DNA of 64,000 nt from Cannabis sativa (lineage: Eukaryota > Streptophyta > Magnoliopsida > Rosales > Cannabaceae), in assembly GCF_029168945.1 (NCBI RefSeq), contig NW_026870037.1, forward strand, positions 1 through 64,000, written 5' to 3'. Under the pieces are notes generated by a model. That model was not told the DNA's origin. It saw only the letters and a program-made list of their open reading frames with translations, and did no database searches. The position numbers and the translations under genes were made by a program. This document shows positions 51,545 through 62,226 of this stretch, piece by piece. How positions within the stretch are numbered: position 1 is the first letter of the stretch; the number at the start of each line of letters is the position of its first letter.

Positions 51545-53118
51545 TGTAACGCCCTTACTTACGTAAAATAAGATGCCATAAATAAACTGGCGTTAAGATA
51601 CTAATGTTGCCTTTATTAAAAAAATAACAATTTTCAAAACATGGGTACCCAGTTAAAAATAAAGTATTACCACTTAGGGAAAACTAATAGAAAATTTAAA
51701 CGACAACATCCTCGATAAGTTTAATAAATTAAAAAAAAACTTTCAGCGGAAGATGGCCAAGACCACACGCAGTTACATGATCACACGAGATACACCCCAT
51801 GCCGCCGGACTCAACTTGTCACCGAAAGCTTACGTACTTACTTATCTGCACATAGGGGGGTAAATAAGGGGTGAGCTGCAAAGCCCAGTAAGGAAAAACA
51901 AAATACTATGTACCAACATTCACACATCATAGCACAAACATATACATCAAACATACAATAAACTAATCATAAGTATAAATAGAGGCAGCCACACAAATAC
52001 TGAAATACCACACACTCACACTCCAGCTTCCATACAAATCTGAAGTCTTACGTTCTTAACCGAACGCAAGACCAATAACCAAGTGCACCCTTACGTACAA
52101 TCGCCTCACTTACCACATCACCATACATGTGTGGTTTCCAACCACTTCCAAGTACCGGAACATGATTAAACGGCCATATACAATCCATCGACAAAACACT
52201 AATATTTCACCGAAACTATCACATTCCACGCTTCAATACAATTTATTCAAGCACTCATACTAGGTACTCAAACCATATAAAAAGCAAGTATAAAGTATAA
52301 TTATTTTTCCTTACCTCAACTCCGCTGTAATTAATTCCTACGATACCTTCTAGGCCCTATAACATTTAACGAAACCCTTAGTCCACCGATAAACTCAATA
52401 TATTTATTACTCTAACTGTACAAAGAACTTTAGCCTAGAATTTGACTTATAAAACGTTTGAATTAGAAGTCAAACTGTTCACAAAGTTTTTAGTTAATTG
52501 AAAGACCTTTCTAACGATATAAAGATCATCAAATGCGGCATCCTTTTTCAATAAACTAGCAAAGACAAGCTACACTATCTCCGTTACATGTACTCAACAA
52601 TACCTTCCACTGTTCTTAACCATTCCTCAGCTTCCATTGTATCCGAGCCCCTTCAAAATTTGGTGGGTGTTGCTTGCGGAACCTTTCATATATTGGTTCC
52701 CATCGACCCTCCGGCACAGGCAGGTATTACACCGGCAAAAATCGATGTTGTCCTTGATTGGGTTGTTCCTGACGGTTGTGAGCCTCTTCATCTCGCTTCC
52801 TAATTTCTTCCCTGAGATGAGCAACTTCTTGCGCCAAATCTTCTTGTTGTGGTGGCACCACTACAGGGGCGTTTTGGTGTTCTTGGCCAACTACCCCGGC
52901 GGGGACTTCGTGGTTGCCCCCACCTCGACTGGTTGTTGTCCATTTACAGGGGCATTTTGATTCTCCTGGATCACCGCCTCGACAGGTACATGCTGGTTTC
53001 CCCTGCCTCGACCGCGACCTCGACCGCGAGCACCTCCTCGCCCCCGACCTCTAGCTCGGTCTCTTACAGCTGCTCGACCTCGACCGTGAGATTCTTTCTT
53101 CTCAAGGGAACCAAGTAT
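51545..53118 (-). mobile_element. Ty3/gypsy remnant (U4)
   Basis: gag at 53118-~52534 on the - strand, with the same RG-rich N-terminal part. Small differences at ggcacaggcaggt (52713-52726) and ctcgactgg (52923) break the frame. The LTR-like part begins TGTAACGCCC at 51545. Confidence 0.8.
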
Positions 53119-53528
53119 TAATGAAATTATACCTATAAAAAATGAAATTATAGAATTAATATATGAACTAGGCCTTATTATTATATGTAGTTATTAATAA
53201 TTGAAAAAAAAAAAACTTATCGTGAGATAGTTCTAGTACATCTTTTATATATACTAGGTGAGTATTCTAGATGCAGCGTAATTTTTCTTATTTTATTTCA
53301 TTTATACTTTTTGTTTGCTTAACTTTTATTTTATAAATAATTGTAACAAAATTTTATATAATGTAAATTTTGCATCTTAATTATAGTACAAATTATATAT
53401 TTATTATTATATTGGAGATAAGAGAGTAAGAATAAATCTTTAAAATGGGCATTATAGATTTTTGAACATTGTTTTCTTTTTTCTACTTTTTTTTAAAAAT
53501 AAAATTTGTAATATACCTTTAATAATTA

Positions 53529-53930
53529 GGCTGATTAGGATTTTTGCCCCTCAAGCTTTAACACGTACTAAATCATACCCCTTAACTTTTAAGGTCGTTA
53601 AAAATGCCCCCTGAACTATTGAGATTGTTAGATTTAAGGACTTTTGTCCAATTTTAGTAAAAAAAAAATCTAACATAGATGAAAGTTCATGAGACATGAT
53701 TTAGTACATGTCAAAGTTTGAGGGACATGATTTGGTAGATATCAAAGTCTGGGGAGCATGGTTTAGTACCTAAACAATCACTGAAATAGTAAAATTGAAT
53801 GAAATTAGACAAAAGTCTTTAAATCTAACAATCTCAATAGTTCGGGAGAAATTTTTAACGGCCAGAAAAGTTCAAGGGAACATGATTCGGTACATGTTAA
53901 AATTTAGGGGGCAAAAATCCTAATTAGCTC
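53529..53930. mobile_element. Long-TIR MULE-MITE-type element (U4)
   Basis: Starts ggctgattagg, ends cctaattagctc. Otherwise the same as the other units. Confidence 0.75.
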
Positions 53931-55026
53931 AATAACTATAATGTGGACAATTATGAAAAAAAAATAGTTAAAGAATATTTCTAAATATTAAAGCAGTAAA
54001 GGGTGTATTGGTGCACCATTTTTTAAGGGTTACACCGTAGATACTTTTTAAGATATATACTACTACTAAATTCTTAACATGTACTTATTTAAATAAATAA
54101 TATAAAATAAAAAAAAATTAGAGAAAATCCGTAGTAGGAACATAAAAGAGTATTTTGGTAAACCCATTATTTGTTTCGATATTTTGGAGAGTTTTTTAGT
54201 CCAATTTTTTTAATGATTCTCTGTGTTATAGTTATTTAGGACCACCTGTAAATTTTTAAAAAAATTCTGAATAGTTTTACCATGCCGAAAAATAAAGTTA
54301 AAATAGTTGCTTAATACATATATAAAAAAATATCATGCATGCAACAAAATATTTAATTTTTTTAGCATTGTAAACTAAATTAATTGCAATATATTTGGTA
54401 ATATATATTAGGTGGGAAAAAAAAGAATTCGATTAGGACATATGTAATTTCTGTTTTCGGGAATATACGATACCCTCGAATGAAGCAATAATAATTCCAT
54501 ACCACAAATGAACTTTAATTCATTTTTTTTTTCAATCATGAACTTTGATTAATTTTGTGATAATATAATAGATATATTTTTTTTTTTATTATTAATTAAT
54601 CAAATTTGATTATATCTAGCGCCAGTAGTCATGGCGACGGATCGATCAATATGTACAACAAAATATACGTTTTAAGTTTTTTGAACGCGTGTGGTAAACT
54701 GTAATATCAAGAACTCTTTTTTCGGTACTGTAAACTATTCAGAATTTTTCAAAAATTTACAAGGATGATACTGTAAATATAACGAACACTGCTATGAAAA
54801 AAAAAATTAAAACAAAATATTTCGGCATGTAATTTCGGACATAGAGATTAACTATGAAGTTGTAATTAGCATTTCTCTATTATGAATCTTCGATCGTATG
54901 CATGCCTCCTAATAAGCCAACACCTCTACTCCCTAAGGTTAGCCCCAAAATTAAACTATAATATTAATATTATACGGTGCTTTGTGTAATAAAGAAAAAT
55001 ATATTATTTAGTGATGTAATAAAAAA

Positions 55027-55315
55027 TAGTTGCTTGCAACGTGTGGACAGTTAGCCAGGTGAGATGGTGCTTTATAATGAACCCTCAGAGGGTCACATGC
55101 TTGTCAACTCTACTCCCCAGGTTGGCAGCGTGCGGTGCTTCAGACTTCAGCCACTTGAAGCTCCTAACCATCTTATAGGAATGGTACCACGTCCCTATAA
55201 GGGTGGGCGGAGAGAGCACCATCCATATGACTAGGGAGTACGGCCCACCAGATGCATCCCAACTACTTTGCCCCACTTGGTTACAGGCCCACGTGACTGG
55301 ACCCGGCGATAGGAC
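55027..55315 (-). ncRNA. Candidate Pol III snRNA-type gene (U4)
   Basis: Core identical to U2 and U3. The variable 3' part reads acgtgtggacagttagcc on the + strand. It is absent from U5 because of the large deletion there. Confidence 0.4.
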
Positions 55316-55331
55316 TGTATAAAGTAATCAA

Positions 55332-55372
55332 TATAAACATATTAAAAAAGCTATAACAAGTCGATGTGGGAT
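55332..55372 (-). promoter_or_regulatory. USE plus TATA (U4)
   Basis: Identical element with identical spacing. Confidence 0.5.
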
Positions 55373-55820
55373 TTTTTCTTCCTTAAACCAAACCAAATCA
55401 AAAGTTGTTCTTCTCAGTTAGTGTAAAAATGATGCTATCCGACTCTCCACTCCTCATCTCACTGCACAACAGAGTCAGAGAGACCAAAAACCTCTTTTTC
55501 CCTCTCGACCAAGGAACCCAATCACCGGCGGCGGCGCAGTTGCTTCGTCCTCTAAGACCGTGTATGTCGTTTTAGTATTTTTTTTTTCCTTTCTTTCTTT
55601 CTTTCTTTCTATGTCTATCTCTTCGTGCCTTATGTATGAATTTTTGTTATTGCTCGGTATTAGTTCTCATAGGGCTTGATTTTCTTCCTTCACGCTGGGT
55701 TTATCATACAATACAAGTTTAGAATTAATTTTTTTGGCTTCGTGTTTCTTTTAACTCGTTGCATTCCATTTTTAGGATTTAAATCTGTATAACATTTTCT
55801 GTATCGTAAAATAGCATAAA

Positions 55821-58148
55821 ATGCCTGAAGGTTTCCACTTAGAACGCCCTCTGTTCGCCGGTGCCTTAACTAGCACCTTCCCTCAAAGGTTCCAGGTATT
55901 TTTTTTTTCTTTTTATTTATTTATTTTATTTTAATTTTATCTCACAAAAAAAGTAATATTCGAGAAGTTCCAGATCATCAGGTGAGGACTGAGGAGCTAT
56001 GCTTCTTTCTAGTTTTCACTTCGTTTCTTTGAATACCCAATTTTTCATTTTAAGCTTCTGGGCATTAAAGATTTGTTTTTTTTCTTTCACTTATGTTGTT
56101 TATTTATGCATTATTGATTGTTTTTCTTAATTATTTTGTGGGTTTAAAGGAGGTGTTTGTGGATCCTTCCCGGGATGAAAGTTTGATCTTTGAGATATTA
56201 GAATTGAAGGAAGAAGTTGGTGATGATGGAAGTGCTTCATGGTTTCTTCAAGACCTTGCCTCTGAACAAGAATCTGAAGGCTGCGTGGTAATTAAATTTT
56301 TCCCTATTATTGTTCACACTCATTAATTGTGTATTCATCTATCAATTGCTAACTTGATCATATTTTCCTTGTCTTAGATTGTTTATGGTTTTATTTTGAA
56401 AGGGTTATCCAATTTGTTTCGTATAAATGCGTACATGTTAATTTAGTCCTCTTCAGTTCTTATTCTCTAGTTTCTATCTATGTAAGATGGTAATTAAATG
56501 CCGATATATTATGATACTAGCTTTCGCAATATTTGGATATGAGAAAAGTTTCCCCAATAGTAGCTGAGATATGATTCAAACTATTGTGCCAAAGACTAAT
56601 TTGCCTCAAATTAAAATTCAGGTGATTGAACAGTCAGCAGTGACTTAGGCCCCTGGACTGTGCTATAGGAGCACACCTGCTGTCATTATAACTGCAGTAG
56701 GCCAAATGGTATGTGTCCATAGTAATCTTTTAGGTTGTGTTTGCTGTTGGTTATGGGTTTTTACTTTCTTTAGTTTGCCTTCACATTTAAGTAATGGATG
56801 ATTGGCCTTTGGTCTATTGTGTGGAATCATAAATGTCACCAACCTTGTATCTGTCGTAAACTTGTGATTATTGATGCTAGGTATCTGTTCTTCTACTTCC
56901 TTCAATGTGCCTCTTCTGTAGGGACAAAGATGAAAAAACAAAAGGGAAATTGTGTTCAAATATGTATATATTTCAACATTTTCTTTCAAGTAACCTTACA
57001 TAATATATCCTTTTCCTTTCCTGATGACTGATATGGAATGGAAGAGAAATAGTGAAACAGTGTGCTGCTTCATCACCTGATTAATCATTATCGGTATTGA
57101 ATATTTTCTTTCCAAATAATTTGTATTGAACTGCCATTAGAAACATTTACGAAGAACTATGATGATTGCAAGAAGTGCTTTTGAAGCATGGCTTGTAGTT
57201 TCTCCATTGCATGGAAAATATTCTTTGTTTATCAAACTTCCTTTGAAGAATCTCAAATTTAAACTGTATTAACCTTTTGGGCTCATATCAATTCATTATT
57301 TTGGTTACTTGAACATAGGCTATCTCTAAGGGACGGCAAGGTAGGGAAGCACAAAATGTTGTGAGGGTAAGTTATTTCTCTTCTTTTTAAATCTAGTTTA
57401 GGATTTTCTTTCCACCAGCTAATAACGGTTTAGTGTTTCTGTGCTCTATTAATATTTTATTGTTATCTTGTGGGTATATGTTGCAAATGTTCGTCTTAAA
57501 GAAGTTAACACGGATATCCTAATTTCTGCATATGAGCCGATTCATATAAAGTAAGTACTAGGAGTTTGTGTTCTGCTGCAACAAGTTCTCGGTTTTTTGC
57601 TTTTCTTTCTGAGAGTACAAATCATTGATTAAATGCTATCACCTATACTTGAATAAATAACACCTAAAAGAAGAGCATCTACACATGAATATACTTACAA
57701 CATTCAGTCAATTTATGCATATTAGTTGCAAGTGTAAAATTAATGCATCTTTTTCTTCCAAATGTTAAGATGTTGAATTTCAAGGATACAAATTTATTTC
57801 CTCTCAACATAAATTTTCCTGCCAGCAGTGCTTTAGTAATGTAAAGAGGCAGAGCATAATCTTCCTCCTCTGCACCCTCCTTGTGTTAGATTCTCCGATT
57901 GTGGTTCAGTTCCCAAATGTTTGAACAGAAATAGATGGTAACAACACTGTTTTGTGTTGTGTTAATATTTCCGACACCCTCACACTTTCCTTATTGTTTT
58001 CAGTCCATTGAGTGAAAGTGCTACCGCCGTCGGGGCTGGTGCTGCCACTCCTGCTGAGCTTTCTGGATGTGTGCCAATGCTTGAGGTCTTCAAACTTGCT
58101 GTCTCAACGTTTAAAGTCAACAACTGGGGCCTTTTTGGAAGTGTATAG
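55821..58148 (+). pseudogene. MOG1: MOG1-like gene, U4 copy (same defects as U2)
   Basis: Exons: 55821-55895, 55954-55981, 56150-56287, 56622-56708 (TAG at 56646-56648), 57319-57366, 57474-57550 (acceptor GG at 57472-57473), 58004-58148. The final exon ends ...NNWGLFGSV then TAG, the usual C-terminal end of the family. Identity with U2 and U3 over introns as well as exons shows very recent amplification. Confidence 0.88.
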
Positions 58149-58426
58149 ATGAGTCATAGGGCCATGTATAGATTATACATGAATAGGGTGGTTGTTTTGG
58201 ATTTAATGATTATTTTTTGTTCAGAAAGATTGTTGCCAGTCACCAAACTTAGTTTCTGTTGTCATCTTCCATTTTCTTTGAATGTTGAACTGAATGGCTT
58301 CTTGGTTTGGTGACTTTGGTCTCAGTCGTTTTTGTAGAGTCTGGATTGTTAAAATTACTTTCGGGTCGTCTTCCTCTCATGCCCTCTCTGCACTGGAGAT
58401 GTTACTGTTTGTGTGCAGTTTTACAC

Positions 58427-58432
58427 AATAAA
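58427..58432 (+). terminator. AATAAA poly(A) signal of MOG1 (U4)
   Basis: Same context as U1. Confidence 0.5.
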
Positions 58433-58778
58433 AATAAACCCCTAGGGCTTTGTAAATGATATCACTTCTTGTTTTTTTTTAACAAAATTTTGTGTTTGAT
58501 AAATTGACCAGAATTTCATTGAATTATAAAACTTTAAAACTTAAACTTTTTGAAAGGACAGTTAGTGACCACATTTTGGGTAATTTTTTTTTCTTTTTGT
58601 CATGTATTTTTTAACCTTTTATTTTAATTGATTCAACATGTACTTTTTAACTTGATGAAAGCGCTTTAAGGCCACTCTGGTTAAAGAAATATAACTAATT
58701 CGATGTTATATATAGTTTTTAGAAAAATAAAATTTATCCTATATCTGCTTAAATACAATAGTATAAGTGCCCTTTCAG

Positions 58779-58796
58779 AAAAAAAAAAAAAAAAAA
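58779..58796 (+). repeat. Poly(A) tract, ~18 A (end of U4)
   Basis: Same site; shortest of the full units. The U5 equivalent near 61291 has about 9 A. Confidence 0.8.
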
Positions 58797-58900
58797 GAAA
58801 AGAAAACAATAGTACATAATGCACAATGTTATTTAATAATCCCTTTACTTTAGTTAAATAACATCTCCAATTAAAGGTTGGAAATTGTTGGGAATAATTG

Positions 58901-58910
58901 TATATAAAAG
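58901..58910 (+). promoter_or_regulatory. Candidate TATA box for the U5 DRB fragment
   Basis: Identical TATATAAAAG about 370 bp before the U5 exon 1 ATG. If active, it would drive a DRB/MOG1 chimeric transcript. Confidence 0.35.
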
Positions 58911-59277
58911 TATGTTAAGAGTGAGACTAGTATAGTAACGCATACTTATTGAATGGGAAGTGAAGCTGGTTCAATAAGCATGATTAGCAGAAAAGGTAGT
59001 AGTACACCTAAAAAGAATAAAGAAATATAATTCTCTTAATTTCTGTGGAACTGATTAGTTTATTGGTGCTCATATAGTCATATGTTAGACATGGAAAACA
59101 AAGCACAGCAATATGTGTGTGTTGTCTTTAACACGTGGGAAAAGCCTTTGATGTCCTTTGGTAACTAACAACCATATAAAAAAACTTGGAAACTATGCAT
59201 TTGATGTTCATCTTCTTAAAGAGTTCTTCAGTAAGCAAGTTCAATACTTCAACACTAAGCAGAGAAAGAGAAAAAGA

Positions 59278-60007
59278 ATGTACAAGTCGAAGCTGCAGGA
59301 GCTTTGCCACAAGAATCAATGGGGTTTACCAAAGTACACCTCTATGAGATATGGGCCAGATCATAACCCTCTCTTTGGAGCCTCTGTTTGAGTCAATGGC
59401 ATTTCTTTTGACTCTTTCGTCGTCTTCAAATCCAACAAACAAGCCCATAACCATGGTGCCATGCTTGCTTTTCTTCACTTCAATTCTCCACCTCCTGGTT
59501 CACTTTCTTTCCTTCTTTCTTGTGTTATATAATGGTTTGTCCCCAATTAGTTTCTTTCATTAAGCATATTGATTCTTATTCGATTGTGTCATCAATGGCA
59601 TAGGCTGAACATGCTGTTGCAACACCTATGGTTGAAGAAAGCAACCAGAATCTTGATATTCGATCGAATGTTTCTGGCTTGAAAAGTGGTAAGGAGCTTC
59701 AACTTAGTAAGTTTTTAAAAGCTTTCTTAAGCTAACTTGATTTACCATACTCAGAAACTACTCCAAAAAAAAAATAATGATAATAATAATTGCTTGTTAA
59801 GTTAAACAATAGCTGAGATTATAAACCATATCATTTTTTGATGGTACTTCTTTGGCTAATGATGTAGAAACATGTCTCTTAGAAGTATCATATTGCTATT
59901 AAAAGGTCATATGTACCTTTATATGTGGTGAAAGATTGATATAGAATAAAAAGGATTGTAAAGATTATGCTGAAATTTGTTGGCTGTAACATCCTTTTGC
60001 TTTTCAT
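59278..60007 (+). pseudogene. DRB-like gene fragment in U5 (exons 1-2 only)
   Basis: Exon 1 at 59278-59489 encodes MYKSKLQELCHKNQWGLPKY and has the TGA at codon 38 (59389-59391). Exon 2 at 59604-59688 is 85 nt and ends TTGAAAAGTG|GTAAGG. The fragment continues into intron 2 and ends about 60007, where it joins MOG1 intron 4. All CAG/CTG positions that vary in U1-U4 carry the majority-consensus form here (for example ctgcagg in exon 1, ctcagaaac in intron 2, aaccagaat in exon 2). An mRNA splicing DRB exon 2 (phase 1) to MOG1 exon 5 (phase 0) would be out of frame, so no fusion protein is expected. Confidence 0.85.
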
Positions 60008-60026
60008 TTTGGTTACTTGAACATAG

Positions 60027-60912
60027 GCTATCTCTAAGGGACGGCAAGGTAGGGAAGCACAAAATGTTGTGAGGGTAAGTTATTTCTCTTCTTTTTTAAA
60101 TCTAGCTTAGGATTTTCTTTCCACCAGCTAATTACGGTTTAGTGTTTCTGTGCTCTATTAATATTTTATTGTTATCTTGTAGGTATATGTTGCAAATGTT
60201 CGTCTTAAAGAAGTTAACACGGATATCCTAATTTCTGCATATGAGCCGATTCATATAAAGTAAGTACTAGGAGTTTGTGTTCTGCTGCAACAAGTTCTCG
60301 GTTTTTTTGCTTTTCTTTCTGAGAGTACAAATCATTGATTAAATGCTATCACCTATACTTGAATAAATAACACCTAAAAGAAGAGCATCTACACATGAAT
60401 ATACTTACAACATTCAGTCAATCTATGCATAATTTCTCTTGTATTTCAATAATTTTAAACAACTAACAAGTTGAAACATGTTATATTAATTGCAAGTGTA
60501 AGATTAATGCCTCTTTTTCTTCCAAATGTTAAGATGTTGAATTTCAAGGATACAAATGTATTTCCTCTCAACATAAATTTTCCTGCCACTAGTGCTTTAG
60601 TAATGTAAAGAGGCAGAGCATAATCTTCCTCCTTTGCACCCTCCTTGTGTTAGATTCTCCGATTGTGGTTCAGTTCCCAAATGTTTGAACAGAAATAGAT
60701 GGTAACAACACTGTTTTGTGTTGTGTTAATATTTCCGACACCCTCACACTTTCCTTATTGTTTTCAGTCCATTGAGTGAAAGTGCTACCGCCGTCGGGGC
60801 TGGTGCTGCCACTCCTGCCGAGCTTTCTGGATGTACGCCAATGGTTGAGGTCTTCAAACTTGCTCTCTCAACGTTTAAAGTCAACAACTGGGGCCTTTTT
60901 GGAAGTGTATAG
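60027..60912 (+). pseudogene. MOG1: MOG1-like 3' fragment in U5 (exons 5-7), with a normal exon 6 acceptor
   Basis: Exons: 60027-60074 (48 nt), 60183-60259 (77 nt), 60768-60912. Exon 6 follows ttgtAG, the canonical acceptor that U1-U4 have lost. Exon 7 has its own substitutions (SGCTPMVEVFKLALSTF where the array has SGCVPMLEVFKLAVSTF). Exons 1-4 are missing, replaced by DRB sequence. It shows the ancestral splice site and marks the array's change as derived. Confidence 0.88.
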
Positions 60913-61176
60913 ATGAGTCATAGGGCCATGTATAGATTATACATGAATAGGTTGTTTTAGATTTAATGATTATTTTTTGTTCAGAAAGATTGTTGCCAGT
61001 CACCAAACTTAGTTTCTGTTGTCATCTTCCATTTTCTTTGAATGTTGAACTGAATGGCTTCTTGGTTTGGTGACTTTGGTCTCAGTCCTTTTTGTAAAGT
61101 TTGAATTGTGAAAATTACTTTCTGATCATCTCTCTCTCTCCACTGTAGATGTTACTGCTTGTGTTCAGTTTTACAC

Positions 61177-61182
61177 AATAAA
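61177..61182 (+). terminator. AATAAA poly(A) signal of the U5 MOG1 fragment
   Basis: acacaataaaaatta; conserved although the flanking sequence has diverged. Confidence 0.5.
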
Positions 61183-61396
61183 AATTAACCTCATAGTAGG
61201 GATTTGTAAATGATATCACTTCTTTTTTATTTTTTTAACAAATTTTTGTGTTTCATAAATCTGCTTCAATACAATAGTATAAGTGCCCTTTAAAAAAAAA
61301 TTGTATAAATGCACAATGTCATTTAATATTCCATCTCCAATCAAAGGTAGGAAATTGATGAGCATAATTGTATTTAAAGGTATATGTTAAGAGTGG

Positions 61397-62226
61397 GACT
61401 AGTATAGTAACTCATATTTACTGAATGGGAAGGGAAGTTGGTTCAATAAGCATGATTAGCAGATCCAGAAAAGGTAGTAGTACACCATAAAAGAATAAAG
61501 AAAAATAATTCTCTTAATTTCTTTTGAACTGATTAGTTTACTGGTGCTCATAGAGTCATATGTTAGACATGAAAAATAAAGCACAGCAGTATGTGTGTGT
61601 TGTCTTTAACGCGTGGGAAAAGCCTTTGATGTCCTTTGGTAACTAACAACCATATAAAAAAAACTTGGAAACTATGCATTTGATGTTCATCTTCTTAAAG
61701 AGTTCTTCAGTAAGCAAGTTTATTACTTCAACACTAAGCAGAGAAAGAATGTACAAGTCGAAACTGCAGGAGCTTTGCCACAAGAATTAATGGGGTTTAC
61801 CAAAGTACACCTCTATCAGATATGGGCCAGACCATAACCCTCTCTTTGGAGCCTCTGTTTCAGTCAATGGCATTTCCTTTGACTCTTTCGTCGTCTCCAA
61901 ATCCAACAAACAAGCCCATAACCATGCTGCCATGCTTGCTTTTCTTCACTTCAATTCTCCCCCACTTGGTTCTCTTTCTTTCTTTCTTGTGTTATATAAT
62001 GCTTTGTCCCCAATTGGGTTCTCTTGTAACTTGTTCTTTTTGTTTCTTTCCTTAAGAAAGTTACTTTGTCAACTTCTATAGTTACTCATTTAGTTTTTTT
62101 CATTAAGCATATTGATTCTTAGTAGACTGTGTCATCAATGGCAGAGGCTGAACATGTTGTTGCAACACCTATGGTTGAAGAAAGCAACCAGAATCTTAAT
62201 ATTCGATCGAATGTTTCTGGCTTGAA
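61397..62226 (+). repeat. Diverged unit start U6, truncated by a retroelement
   Basis: Homologous to the first ~780 bp of the other units but with many substitutions and about 90 extra bases in DRB intron 1 (roughly 62010-62100). Homology stops inside DRB exon 2 where a TGTAACATCC sequence begins. It serves as an outgroup for the array: it shows the residues the amplified units had before their shared mutations. Confidence 0.9.
61749..62226 (+). pseudogene. DRB-like gene fragment in U6, outgroup copy interrupted by a retroelement
   Basis: Exon 1 starts at 61749. Codon 14 is TAA (61788-61790) where the amplified units have CAA. Codon 38 is TCA (61860-61862), where they have TGA, so the dsRBM1 reads ASVSVNGISFDSF here. 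The continuation VVSKSNKQAHNH, then AAMLAFLHFNSP, closes the module. Exon 2 (62147-62226) begins after GGCAGAG; the amplified units have GGCATAG. It is cut off after GCTTGAA by TGTAACATCC. U6 thus has its own stop but lacks the stop shared by the array. Confidence 0.85.

Larger units (their letters stand above)
44498..58924 (+). repeat. Tandem unit U4 of the ~14.45-kb array
   Basis: 14427 bp, collinear with U2. The DRB exon 1 and exon 4 frames are the cleanest of the full units, so it is the best copy for reading that gene. Its terminal poly(A) tract is only about 18 A. Confidence 0.96.
58925..61396 (+). repeat. Collapsed unit U5: DRB 5' part joined to MOG1 3' part
   Basis: 58925-about 60007 matches the left end of the full units up to DRB intron 2. 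The sequence then switches, within a shared ttcatt/ttggtt stretch, to MOG1 intron 4 (compare 57295 onwards in U4). About 11.8 kb present in the other units is missing. The right part (60008-61396) is clearly more diverged from U1-U4 than they are from one another: it has an extra ~50 bp near 60430-60490 and a shorter 3' flank. It therefore represents an older lineage. Confidence 0.9.

Noticed and set aside
1..58924. Centromeric satellite or rDNA-type array
   Set aside because: The unit is far too long for a satellite, holds split protein-coding genes, and has no rRNA sequence.
59278..60912. A functional DRB-MOG1 fusion gene in U5
   Set aside because: DRB exon 1 has a stop, and DRB exon 2 (phase 1) would join MOG1 exon 5 (phase 0) out of frame.
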